From JAQAZP01 sp965531145 (GTDB lineage Bacteria; Acidobacteriota; JAQAZP01): 64,000 nt of DNA. Every line of letters begins with the position of its first letter. Positions within the stretch are counted from its first letter, which is position 1. Location: positions 11,093 through 75,092 of the forward strand of contig CBESOE010000007.1 in the NCBI GenBank assembly GCA_965531145.1, written 5' to 3'. A model generated the notes under the pieces. It was not told the origin of the DNA. It made no database searches and worked only from the letters and a program-made list of their open reading frames with translations. This document shows positions 8,876 to 16,548 of this stretch, piece by piece. The position numbers and the translations under genes were made by a program.

Positions 8876-8904
8876 TTGACACTCCGCCGGGTGGAACCTA
8901 CAAT
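8876..8904 (+). promoter_or_regulatory. Near-consensus sigma70 promoter for the AT-ACP-KS operon
   Basis: TTGACA (8876-8881), a 17-bp spacer and TACAAT (8899-8904) stand 80 bp ahead of the acyltransferase ATG. Predicted transcription start is about 8911. The strength of the match suggests substantial constitutive transcription of the operon. Confidence 0.75.
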
Positions 8905-8983
8905 GCCCGGTGGACCGAAACAGGATATCCGGGGTGTCCGGCGGGGCTCTCCCGGTGACGATTGGCAGGTCACAGGAGTGGCG

Positions 8984-9889
8984 ATGAGGGCTTTTTTTTT
9001 CCCCGGCCAGATGTCCGAACACCCGGAGATGTGGCACAACCTGAAGGGCCGGGTGCCCGGGGCCGAGATGTGGCTCCAGCGTGCTCAAACGGCCTCCGGT
9101 CTGCCGTTGGCCGATTCCCTGGGTCGGGGGAGCGCCAAAAACGTCGACGACCTCACCGCCCAGGTGGCGGTGCTGGCGGTCAACGCAGCCTATGCCGCCT
9201 ACCTGCGCCTCCGTGGTGTGGAACCGGCGGCCGTGGCCGGGCACAGCCTCGGTTGCTACTCCGCCCTTGAGGCGGCCGGTGTGCTCCGCTTCGAGGATGC
9301 GGTGGGCATCGCGGTCAAGGTGCAGCAACTGGCAGAGCACGAGCTTGCCGGGTTTGATGGGGCCATGGGCGTGCTGATCGGCCACGGGCCGGAGAAGGTT
9401 GACCATGCCTGCGCTGCCGCGGGGAACGACGAGGCCATGGTGGCCAACGTCAACACGGCGAAGCAAGTGGTGATCTCGGGGCACGCGGCGGCGGTTGATG
9501 CGGTGCTCGCGGCTCTGGCTGAAAACTCCATGCGGGCGGAACGGTTGCATACGCGGATCCCGTTTCACAGCCGCTGGATGCAGCCGGTGGTGGACCGGCT
9601 GCTGGTCGAGGTGGACCCGGCGCTGTTCAGCCAGCCGCGGCTGACGGTCTATTCGCATCTTGACGGCAGCCGTGTGGACACAGCTGCCGCGGCGCACCGG
9701 CTGATCTGCACCCAGATTGCCCGGCCGCTCTACTGGCCCCGGGCGCTGGAAGCCATGCGGGACGGTGGCTGCCGCCGTTTTGTCGAGGTGGGGCCCGGCG
9801 AGGTGCTGAGCCGCATGACCCGCTGGGTACTGCGTGACGTCGAGGTACAGACGGCGGAGAAGAACTTTGAGGATTTGCTCGGGGGCTGA
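8984..9889 (+). CDS. Malonyl-CoA:ACP transacylase-like acyltransferase (FabD family)
   Basis: A 301-residue FabD-type acyltransferase with FFFPGQ at the N terminus, nucleophile S88 in GHSLGCYSA, catalytic H195 in IPFHSRWM, and VGPGEVL near the end. It loads an acyl group, normally malonyl, from CoA onto the ACP encoded immediately downstream. ATG 8984 has AGGAG at 8974-8978; the reading frame is open further upstream but that stretch overlaps the promoter. The residue after GHSLG is Cys where FabD usually has Glu or Ala, so acyl specificity could differ. It is the first gene of the type II synthase operon. Confidence 0.85.
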   Translation: MRAFFFPGQMSEHPEMWHNLKGRVPGAEMWLQRAQTASGLPLADSLGRGSAKNVDDLTAQVAVLAVNAAYAAYLRLRGVEPAAVAGHSLGCYSALEAAGVLRFEDAVGIAVKVQQLAEHELAGFDGAMGVLIGHGPEKVDHACAAAGNDEAMVANVNTAKQVVISGHAAAVDAVLAALAENSMRAERLHTRIPFHSRWMQPVVDRLLVEVDPALFSQPRLTVYSHLDGSRVDTAAAAHRLICTQIARPLYWPRALEAMRDGGCRRFVEVGPGEVLSRMTRWVLRDVEVQTAEKNFEDLLGG

Positions 9890-9954
9890 ACAGCTCCCGA
9901 TAACGATGTATCGTGCGCGGCCGGCGGGCCGGCCCGAGAGGAGTGGATCACACG

Positions 9955-10227
9955 ATGAGCGAGGATGACAAGTCGCTTTCCCTGAAAATGAAGAACCTGA
10001 TCGTCAACCGGCTGAAGCTGGAGATCGAACCCGAAGAGATCGAGAATGACCAGACCCTGTTCGGTGAAGGGCTGGGCCTCGATTCCATCGATGCCCTCGA
10101 ACTGGTGCTTGGCCTGGAACAGGAGTTCGGGGTCAAGATCGAGGACGAGGAGGTGGGGGTCAAGGCCTTTGCCTCCATCGATGCCCTGGTCGCCTTTGTC
10201 AAGGAGAAGGGTGTTCAATCCGCATGA
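9955..10227 (+). CDS. Acyl carrier protein
   Basis: A 90-residue acidic ACP with the phosphopantetheine site S44 in GLDSIDALEL. It carries the growing chain for the KS and dehydratase encoded next to it. Helix II reads SIDALELVLGLEQEFGVKIEDEEV, typical of dedicated type II pathways as well as FAS. ATG 9955 is selected because GAGAGGAG precedes it (9936-9943); an in-frame upstream start would add 14 unlikely residues. The stop overlaps the dehydratase start (ATGA). Confidence 0.92.
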   Translation: MSEDDKSLSLKMKNLIVNRLKLEIEPEEIENDQTLFGEGLGLDSIDALELVLGLEQEFGVKIEDEEVGVKAFASIDALVAFVKEKGVQSA

Positions 10228-10706
10228 GCACAACCACCGGCGACCTGGAGATACTGGACGCTCTGCCCCACCGCAGCCCGTTCCTGATGGTCGACCGGAT
10301 CGTGGAACGCCGCGGAGGACACTCCTGCCTGGCACTGAAAAGGGTTTCTTTCGGTGATCCCTTCCTCCGCATCGGTTCCGGGGTGGTGCCGCCGGAACTG
10401 AATCCCTTTTTTCTGGTGGAGGCCATGTCGCAGACCGCGGCCCTGGCCGCCGTGGACCCGGACAACGGTTCGGCCCTGCCTGCCGGTGCGGGGCCCGGGC
10501 CTCCGCTGGTGGGCTTCCTCGCAGCCATACGGAATTTTCGGACCCTGCGGCCGGCGGTACCCGGCGATACACTGGAGATCCGGGCCGAGGTGGTGGGCCG
10601 CTTCGGCGGGCTGGTCAAGGTGGTGGGTACGGTGGAGGTGGACGGTGAGCTGATCGGTGAAGCCGAGCTGACACTCAGCGTTCCCCGAGAGGTGGAGAAC
10701 GGGTGA
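10224..10706 (+). CDS. 3-hydroxyacyl-ACP dehydratase, FabZ-like hot-dog protein
   Basis: A 160-residue hot-dog protein. LPHRSPFLMVDRI carries the FabZ catalytic H16, and the central helix carries FFLVEAMSQTAAL with E66 in the catalytic position. The usual GHFPGxPVMPG turn before that helix is replaced by a divergent VPPELNP segment, as in dehydratases of polyene-type clusters. It should remove water from 3-hydroxyacyl-ACP. It overlaps both neighbours by ATGA/GTGA. No ketoreductase is in the operon, so its substrate must come from an enzyme encoded elsewhere. Confidence 0.8.
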   Translation: MSTTTGDLEILDALPHRSPFLMVDRIVERRGGHSCLALKRVSFGDPFLRIGSGVVPPELNPFFLVEAMSQTAALAAVDPDNGSALPAGAGPGPPLVGFLAAIRNFRTLRPAVPGDTLEIRAEVVGRFGGLVKVVGTVEVDGELIGEAELTLSVPREVENG

Positions 10707-11965
10707 CCAACGAGGTGACCAACGAGAAGACGGCAGTTGCTTCCCGCCGGGTGGTGATCACCGGGTTGGGGGCGGTTTCCGCGCTGGGCCCCGATGTGCC
10801 GTCCCTGCTTGCCGGGGTTGTGGAGGGCCGCTGCGGTATCCGGCCGGTGACCCTCTTCGACACCTCACCATTTCGCACACACACCGGTGGGGAACTGCTT
10901 GGATTTGATGCCGGGGCCCACTTCAGCCGGCGCGAACAGCGGCGGCTCTCCCGGGCCGACATGGCCGGGCTGGTGGCGGCCGCGGAAGCCCTGGGCGGCG
11001 CCCGGGCCGGCTCCGGGCCGATCTGCGATCCGGACCGGGTGGGCGTTATTCTCGGCGGCGGCGTTGGGGGGCTTTTCGACAGCGAGGCCTATTACCGCAC
11101 AGTGCTGGGCCGGGGTTGGAAATCGGTGCCCGCCACCCGGGCCCTGGGACATTTCCCCTGCGCCACGGCCGACCGCATCGCCGAGCGCTGGGGCTTCGGC
11201 GGTCTGCGCACCACCGTGGTCACCGCCTGCTCGTCCAGCACGCTGGCCATCGGCCAGGCATTCGACGCCATCCGCACCGGGGCGGTGGAGATGGCGGTCA
11301 CCGGCGGCAGCGATACCCTGAGCCGCCTGACCTACAGCGGGTTCAATTCCCTCCGCTCGGTGGACCCCGATGTCTGCCGGCCCTTCGACGCCGGCCGCAA
11401 GGGACTCTCCCTGGGCGAGGGGGCGGCCATCCTGGTCCTCGAGCCGCTGGACGTGGCCCTGGATCGCGGTGCCCCGATCCACGGGGAGGTGCTGGGCTGT
11501 GGCATGTCCTCGGACGCCCACCACATGACCGCACCGCACCCGCAGGGGGAGGGGGCAGCCCTGGCCATGGAGCGGGCCATCAGCCAGGCCGGGCTGGTTC
11601 CCGGGCAGGTGGACTACATCAATGCCCACGGCACCGGGACCCCGCACAACGACCTCGCCGAAACCAGGGCGATCCACCGCACCTTCGGCGAGAATGGGAA
11701 ATCGATCCCGGTGAGCTCCACCAAGTCGATGCTGGGCCACTGTCTCGGTTCCGCCGGCGCCATGGAGGCCCTGGTCACCATCCTCGCCCTGCGGGACCGG
11801 TTCATTCCGCCCACGGCCAACCTGGAGCAGCCCGACCCGGAGTGCGACCTGGCCCATGTGCCACTGGTCAGCCGGCCGGGGACTCCCGAGGTGGGGATAT
11901 CCAACTCCTTTGCTTTTGGCGGCAACAACGGCTGTCTGGTCCTGAGGAGATACCATGAGCTCTGA
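10703..11965 (+). CDS. Beta-ketoacyl-ACP synthase (KS-alpha, FabF type)
   Basis: This 420-residue condensing enzyme has an intact Cys-His-His triad: C176 in VTACSSST, H309 in NAHGTGTPHND and H346 in KSMLGHCLGSAG. It also has the C-terminal FAFGGNNG motif. It should catalyse decarboxylative condensation on the local ACP. The GTG start at 10703 overlaps the dehydratase stop. The next gene, a KS-beta, begins 11 bp before its end, so a KS-alpha/KS-beta heterodimer is strongly implied. This is the arrangement of type II polyketide and aryl-polyene synthases rather than primary FAS. Confidence 0.92.
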   Translation: MTNEVTNEKTAVASRRVVITGLGAVSALGPDVPSLLAGVVEGRCGIRPVTLFDTSPFRTHTGGELLGFDAGAHFSRREQRRLSRADMAGLVAAAEALGGARAGSGPICDPDRVGVILGGGVGGLFDSEAYYRTVLGRGWKSVPATRALGHFPCATADRIAERWGFGGLRTTVVTACSSSTLAIGQAFDAIRTGAVEMAVTGGSDTLSRLTYSGFNSLRSVDPDVCRPFDAGRKGLSLGEGAAILVLEPLDVALDRGAPIHGEVLGCGMSSDAHHMTAPHPQGEGAALAMERAISQAGLVPGQVDYINAHGTGTPHNDLAETRAIHRTFGENGKSIPVSSTKSMLGHCLGSAGAMEALVTILALRDRFIPPTANLEQPDPECDLAHVPLVSRPGTPEVGISNSFAFGGNNGCLVLRRYHEL

Positions 11966-13208
11966 GACCCGGCCGGCCGAAACTGGAGTGGTGGTTACCG
12001 GCATGTCCGCCGTGTCGCCCATGGGAACCGGCAGTGAGCCGCTGCTCCGGGGGCTCTGGTCGGGGGAAAACGCCTGGCGTCCGGTCCCGGAGGGGCCCCT
12101 GGCGGGGCAGCGGGCCCGGCTGGCGGCCCTGGTCCAGGACTTCGAACCACGGGCGCACATCCCGGTGATGAAACTGCGCCGGATGGACAACTGCACCCGG
12201 TTCTCGGTGGTGGCCGCCCAGCTGGCTTTCGAGCACGCCGGCCTGGCGGAGGAGGACCTCTCCTCCTGCGGGGTCGTCTTCGGCACCGGCACCGCCGGCT
12301 CCACCTCGGTGGCCGAGTATCTTCAGGGACTGCTGGTGGACTCGGCGGAGGGGCAGTTCCCCATGCTCTTTCCCAACACCGTGCCCAATGCACCGGCCGG
12401 CCAGGTGGCCATCCGTTTCGGCATCCGCGGGCCCAACGCCACGGTGAGTCAGCGGGAGAGTTCCGGCCTGCACGCCCTGGCCCGGGCCGCGGAGTTCATC
12501 CGTCTCGGCCGATGCCACTGCGTGCTGGTGGCCGGGGTGGACGAGTATTCCACCGAGTTGCTGGCCTTCTACGACCGGATGGGCTTTCTCTCCCCGGGCC
12601 GCTCCGGAGGTGAGGAGTCCTGCCGGCCCTTTTCCGCACGCCGCAACGGCTGGATGGTGGGGGAGGGGGCCTATGCCCTGGTGCTGGAATCGGCCGATCA
12701 CGCCCACCGGCGTGGTGCGCCGCTGCTGGGCCGCCTCCTCGGCACCGGTTGGAGCGGCAGCACCTGCTCCACCTACCGCTGGCCCGAGGAGCACGACGCC
12801 TATGTCCGCTGCATGGGGGGGGCGCTCCGCAGCAGCGGCCTGGACGCCGGTGCGCTGGGGGCGGTGATGGCGTCGGCCAACGGCAACCAGGTGCTGGACC
12901 GGATGGAGGCCCTGGCCCTGGGCGAACTGTTCGCTGACGGCGGCGGTATGCCGCCGGTCACCGCGGTGAAATCAATACTTGGCGAGTCGGGAGCCTGCGG
13001 TGTGGCCCAGGCCCTGGCGGCGCTGGGTGTGCTGGAGCGGGGCACGGTGCCCCCCACCACCGGCGGCGAGGCCGGTGACGCCGGCGGCCCGCAGGTGAAC
13101 CTGGTGACCGGTGAGGCGCTGCACCCGCCACGGGCTCCCGAAGCGGTGCTGGTGAACAGTTTCGCGTCCGGCGGCAGCAATGTCAGTATGGTGATCGCCC
13201 GCGGGTGA
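11955..13208 (+). CDS. KS-beta / chain-length-factor-like ketosynthase homologue lacking all catalytic residues
   Basis: A 417-residue thiolase-fold protein that is collinear with the KS-alpha before it but is catalytically dead by sequence. The active-site Cys position is E168 (VSQRESSGL), the first His is N309 (ASANGNQ) and the second His is E344 (KSILGESG). Glycine-rich structural motifs such as FGTGTAGS and FASGGSNVS are kept, so the fold is preserved. In type II PKS the KS-beta partner sets chain length. The classical CLF Gln is not present at the Cys position, so this is a divergent version. It overlaps KS-alpha by 11 bp. Confidence 0.85.
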   Translation: MSSETRPAETGVVVTGMSAVSPMGTGSEPLLRGLWSGENAWRPVPEGPLAGQRARLAALVQDFEPRAHIPVMKLRRMDNCTRFSVVAAQLAFEHAGLAEEDLSSCGVVFGTGTAGSTSVAEYLQGLLVDSAEGQFPMLFPNTVPNAPAGQVAIRFGIRGPNATVSQRESSGLHALARAAEFIRLGRCHCVLVAGVDEYSTELLAFYDRMGFLSPGRSGGEESCRPFSARRNGWMVGEGAYALVLESADHAHRRGAPLLGRLLGTGWSGSTCSTYRWPEEHDAYVRCMGGALRSSGLDAGALGAVMASANGNQVLDRMEALALGELFADGGGMPPVTAVKSILGESGACGVAQALAALGVLERGTVPPTTGGEAGDAGGPQVNLVTGEALHPPRAPEAVLVNSFASGGSNVSMVIARG

Positions 13209-13239
13209 ATGGCCGCACCGGCGGCGGCGGAGGAGAGCG

Positions 13240-13722
13240 GTGGGAACCGAGAACAGCCCCCTGGGACGGCGCAACGCGGATGGCTGGTGGGAACTGAGGC
13301 TCCGTGTCCGCTTCTCCGAGGTCGATTCTTACGGGGTGGTCTGGCACGGTCGCTACCTCGCCTGGTTCGAGGAGGCGCGCAACGACCTGGCCCGCGGCTA
13401 CGGGTTTACCCCGTCGGTGCTGGCCCGGAGCGGATACCAGCTGCCGGTGCGGGATGTTTCCCTGACCTTCAAATCACCGGCCGGCCTCGACGACGAGGTG
13501 CTGGTGGGCATTCTCTTCCATCCCACGGAAACCGCACTGATCGAGTTTGAATACCGGGTGGTGGATGCGGAATCCGGGCGGCTGATGGTCACCGGTAAGA
13601 CCCGGCAGGTGGTCACGCGGGTTGATCACGAATTGTTGCTGACCTACCCCCGGCCGATCCGGGAGGCCCTGGACCGTCTCAGGCAGGACCAGTCCGCATC
13701 GGGGGGCAACCATGAGCGGTGA
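13240..13722 (+). CDS. Acyl-CoA/acyl-ACP thioesterase, 4HBT hot-dog family
   Basis: A 160-residue thioesterase of the 4-hydroxybenzoyl-CoA type. The RFSEVDSYGVVWHGRYL segment holds the catalytic D29 and the conserved G-V-V-W-H pattern. It probably releases the chain from ACP or edits stalled intermediates. GTG 13240 follows a GGAGGAGAG-type ribosome site. Its 3' end overlaps the methyltransferase gene by 11 bp, so it belongs to the same transcript. Confidence 0.85.
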   Translation: MGTENSPLGRRNADGWWELRLRVRFSEVDSYGVVWHGRYLAWFEEARNDLARGYGFTPSVLARSGYQLPVRDVSLTFKSPAGLDDEVLVGILFHPTETALIEFEYRVVDAESGRLMVTGKTRQVVTRVDHELLLTYPRPIREALDRLRQDQSASGGNHER

Positions 13723-14671
13723 ACGGAACGGCGATGCAGACCGTGCCCGCGTCCGCCCGGTCTGTCCCTCCTGCCGCAATTCCCTGGCGGCGGAGAGTGA
13801 CGGGCCTTCCACCTGTTCGTCCTGCGGCGCCGTCTATTCCCGCATCCCCTCCGGCCATCTGCGGCTTCTGCCCGGGGATGCCGGTGGCTTTCGGGACTGG
13901 TGGCTCGACGATGAGCAGAAACGGGCCCGGTTCATGGGCCAGTATGTTGAACGCGAGGAAGCGGGGGAGCGGCGGCTGGCCCGGGAGTTCCTGCTCCCCC
14001 TGACCCGGCAGCTGGCCGGCCAGGGGCCGCTGCGGCGGGTGCTCTCCGTGGGCTGCGGTTCCGGTGAGGATCTGGAACTGCTGCGTGGAGCCGGCCTGGA
14101 CACCTGCGGTGTGGACAGCGGCGGGCGCACCCTGCGCTGGGGGGACAAGGAACGTTCTCCGGACCGTTACTTCATGGCCGACGCGCTGCAGCTGCCGTTC
14201 ACCGACGGCGAATTTGACCTGGCCTATTCCCTCGGGGTCATCGAGCACGTGGGCACGGTGGGGGACAGCCTGGAACTGGCCGCGGATGCCGGTGAACTGC
14301 GCCGGCGGTTTGCCGCTTCGGTGGCCCGGGTGGTTCGGCCCGGGGGCTGGATCTTCATCAGTTGCCCCAATCGCACCTTTCCCTTTGACTTCGCCCACGG
14401 CGCCGGACGTTTCGGGTTCCGCTTTCACGGTCCCGGAGACTTCCTCCTTTCCTACGGTGACGTGAAGCGGCTGTTCATCGACCATGCGGGCTGCCAGTCG
14501 ATCCGGCCGCTCTCCATGAAGGGCTATCTCGACCTGGCCCAGGCCGCTGCCGGCGGGGGGATGCTGATGCGGATGGCCGCGCCGCTCTTCGGCCTTTACT
14601 TGCATGCATTGCCGCGGCCTCTTTATACTTCTCCGCTATACCCGGCTGTATTGGCCCTTATCAAACGCTGA
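13712..14671 (+). CDS. SAM-dependent methyltransferase with N-terminal zinc ribbon
   Basis: A 319-residue protein. An N-terminal Trm112-like zinc ribbon (CPSC...CSSC, about 18-38) is followed by a class I methyltransferase domain with motif I VLSVGCGSGED (about 110-120), the acidic VDSGG strand and SLGVIEHVG. It has a C-terminal region with a possible membrane-associating helix. It probably methylates the product or a sugar on it; O- versus C- versus N-methylation cannot be told. It overlaps the thioesterase gene and precedes two glycosyltransferases. Confidence 0.82.
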   Translation: MSGERNGDADRARVRPVCPSCRNSLAAESDGPSTCSSCGAVYSRIPSGHLRLLPGDAGGFRDWWLDDEQKRARFMGQYVEREEAGERRLAREFLLPLTRQLAGQGPLRRVLSVGCGSGEDLELLRGAGLDTCGVDSGGRTLRWGDKERSPDRYFMADALQLPFTDGEFDLAYSLGVIEHVGTVGDSLELAADAGELRRRFAASVARVVRPGGWIFISCPNRTFPFDFAHGAGRFGFRFHGPGDFLLSYGDVKRLFIDHAGCQSIRPLSMKGYLDLAQAAAGGGMLMRMAAPLFGLYLHALPRPLYTSPLYPAVLALIKR

Positions 14672-14685
14672 ACAGCGGAGCGACG

Positions 14686-15741
14686 ATGATCAAGCGAAAC
14701 ATCTGTGTGGTCACCTCCCACGTGCCGATGGTGTTCGGCGGGCACCTGATCATCGCCCGTTCACTGGTCAGCGCCCTCAAGGACATGGGCTACAACTCGG
14801 ATGTGATCTACACCCCCCAGAACCGTTTCGGGCGCCAGCTCTCGGCCTACCTGGCCAACCGGCTCACCGATGTGGGCCGTACCGGCGGCGACGAGGTGGT
14901 GGACCAGATCATCTCCCTGCGCTACCCCAGCTATGCGGTCAAGCACCCGCTCCACGTCTGCTGGCTGAACCACCGCATGCGCGAATACTACGATCTCTGG
15001 GAAGATTTCCTCGGGGTGATCCCCACCGGCAAGGGCAAACTCAAGGAGCGCTTCCGCCGCCGGCTGATCCAGCGGCTGGACAACCACCTGCTGAAGCGCA
15101 ACGTGAAGAACCTCTACGTGATTTCGGGGACGATCAGGAAACGGCTGGAAACCTGGGGCGGGATCCCGGCCCAGGTGCTGCTGCCGCCGCCGCCCCTGGG
15201 CCGGGACTACCACACCGACAGTTACGAGAACTTCATCTTCACCGTGTCCCGCCTGCACAAGCTGAAGCGGATCAACCTGCTGCTGGACGCCTTCATGCTG
15301 GTGCGCGACACCGACGTCAAGTGCCTGATCGCCGGCGAGGGCGACGAATACGACCGGCTGGCCAAGCGGATCAAGGACAACGATCTGGAGGGGCGGGCCA
15401 TTCTCCTCGGCCGGGTGAGCGACCAGGAACTGGCCGACTACTACGCCCGCTGCCGGGCGGTTTTCTTCGGGCCGCGGAACGAGGACTTCGGCTTCGTCAC
15501 CATCGAGGCCTTCCGCAGCCGCAAGTGCGTCATCACCTGCCATGACAGTGGCGGCCCGCTGGACCTGGTGGAAGACGGTGTTTCGGGTTTTATCACCCGG
15601 CCCGATCCCACCAGGATCGCCGAGCGGATCGACCAGCTGGTGGCCGATCCGGGCCTGGCCGAACGGATGGGCCAGGCGGGGTACGAGGCGAGTCTGCCGG
15701 TCACCTGGGAGAACGTGGTGCGGACACTGGTGAAGATATGA
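14686..15741 (+). CDS. Glycosyltransferase family 4 (GT-B)
   Basis: A 351-residue retaining GT-B enzyme. The N-terminal domain contains SHVPMVFGGHLIIARSLV, and the C-terminal donor domain contains VSRLHKLKRINLLLDAF, LIAGEGDE, LLGRVSDQELADYY and the EDFGFVTIEAF E-x7-E motif. Donor and acceptor are unknown. The position inside the AT-KS-MT operon suggests it glycosylates the lipid or polyketide made there. The stop overlaps the next start (ATGATG). Confidence 0.85.
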   Translation: MIKRNICVVTSHVPMVFGGHLIIARSLVSALKDMGYNSDVIYTPQNRFGRQLSAYLANRLTDVGRTGGDEVVDQIISLRYPSYAVKHPLHVCWLNHRMREYYDLWEDFLGVIPTGKGKLKERFRRRLIQRLDNHLLKRNVKNLYVISGTIRKRLETWGGIPAQVLLPPPPLGRDYHTDSYENFIFTVSRLHKLKRINLLLDAFMLVRDTDVKCLIAGEGDEYDRLAKRIKDNDLEGRAILLGRVSDQELADYYARCRAVFFGPRNEDFGFVTIEAFRSRKCVITCHDSGGPLDLVEDGVSGFITRPDPTRIAERIDQLVADPGLAERMGQAGYEASLPVTWENVVRTLVKI

Positions 15742-16520
15742 TGATCTCCGCGGGGCAACCGGCCCATCTCACGGTGGTGATCCCGGCCTACAACGAGGAG
15801 AAGCGGATCGGACCGACCCTGGAACGGATCTGCGGCTACCTGGAGAAGCGTTCCTATCCCTGGGAGATCGTGGTGGTCAATGACGGCAGCAGGGACGGGA
15901 CGGTCCAGATCGCCAGGGAACTGCTGGCCGGCTGTGAACACCACACGGTGATCGACCGCAAGTTCAACCGGGGCAAGGGCTACTCGGTGCGGCAGGGAAT
16001 GCTGGCCGGCCGCGGGCGCTTCCTCCTCTTTTCCGACGCCGATCTCTCCACGCCCATCGAGGACGTGGAGCGACTGCTGCCCCCCCTGGAGTCCAGGGAG
16101 GTGCAGGTGAGCATCGGTTCCCGGGCACTGCGTGACTCCCGGGTGGAGGTACACCAGCCCTGGTGGCGTGAGACCATGGGCAAGAGCTTCAACCTCTTCG
16201 TGCGGCTGATCGCCCTCGGCGGCCTCCACGACACCCAGTGCGGGTTCAAGTGCTTTACCCGCGAGGCGGCAAAGGCCATCTTCAGCGTGGCCCGCATCGA
16301 CGGCTTCGGTTTTGACGTGGAAGCCCTGTACCTGGCCCGCAAGTTCGGCTACGGGGTCAAGGAGATCGGTGTGCGCTGGGTCAACTCGCCCGATTCGAAG
16401 GTCCACCCGCTCTCCGATTCGTCGCGGATGCTGGCCGATCTGCTGCGCATCCGTTTCACCGACCTCCGGGGAGGATACCGGTCCGGAAACGGCCTGGATC
16501 GCCGGGGGCGGCAAGGTTGA
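15738..16520 (+). CDS. Glycosyltransferase family 2, polyprenyl-phosphate glucosyltransferase-like (ALG5 type)
   Basis: This 260-residue GT2 has TVVIPAYNEEKRIGPTLERI at the N terminus, VVNDGSRDGT, the SDADLSTP metal site, and DTQCGFKCF, the pattern of ALG5-like dolichyl/undecaprenyl-phosphate glucosyltransferases. It would make a lipid-linked sugar used by membrane glycosyltransferases. It overlaps the GT4 gene by 4 bp and is the last clearly coupled gene of the operon; the peptide transporter starts 28 bp later. Confidence 0.82.
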   Translation: MMISAGQPAHLTVVIPAYNEEKRIGPTLERICGYLEKRSYPWEIVVVNDGSRDGTVQIARELLAGCEHHTVIDRKFNRGKGYSVRQGMLAGRGRFLLFSDADLSTPIEDVERLLPPLESREVQVSIGSRALRDSRVEVHQPWWRETMGKSFNLFVRLIALGGLHDTQCGFKCFTREAAKAIFSVARIDGFGFDVEALYLARKFGYGVKEIGVRWVNSPDSKVHPLSDSSRMLADLLRIRFTDLRGGYRSGNGLDRRGRQG

Positions 16521-16548
16521 TGATTTCCGGGAAAGGGAGGATGGCACC

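Noticed and set aside
8992..9000. Nine-T tract in codons 3-6 of the acyltransferase as a phase-variation switch
   Set aside because: The tract encodes the normal FFFPGQ start of FabD-type enzymes, so selection on protein sequence explains it. A single homopolymer is not enough evidence.
10865..12304. 479-codon minus-strand frame
   Set aside because: Antisense to KS-alpha and KS-beta, which have complete family motifs; no ribosome site or family resemblance on the minus strand.
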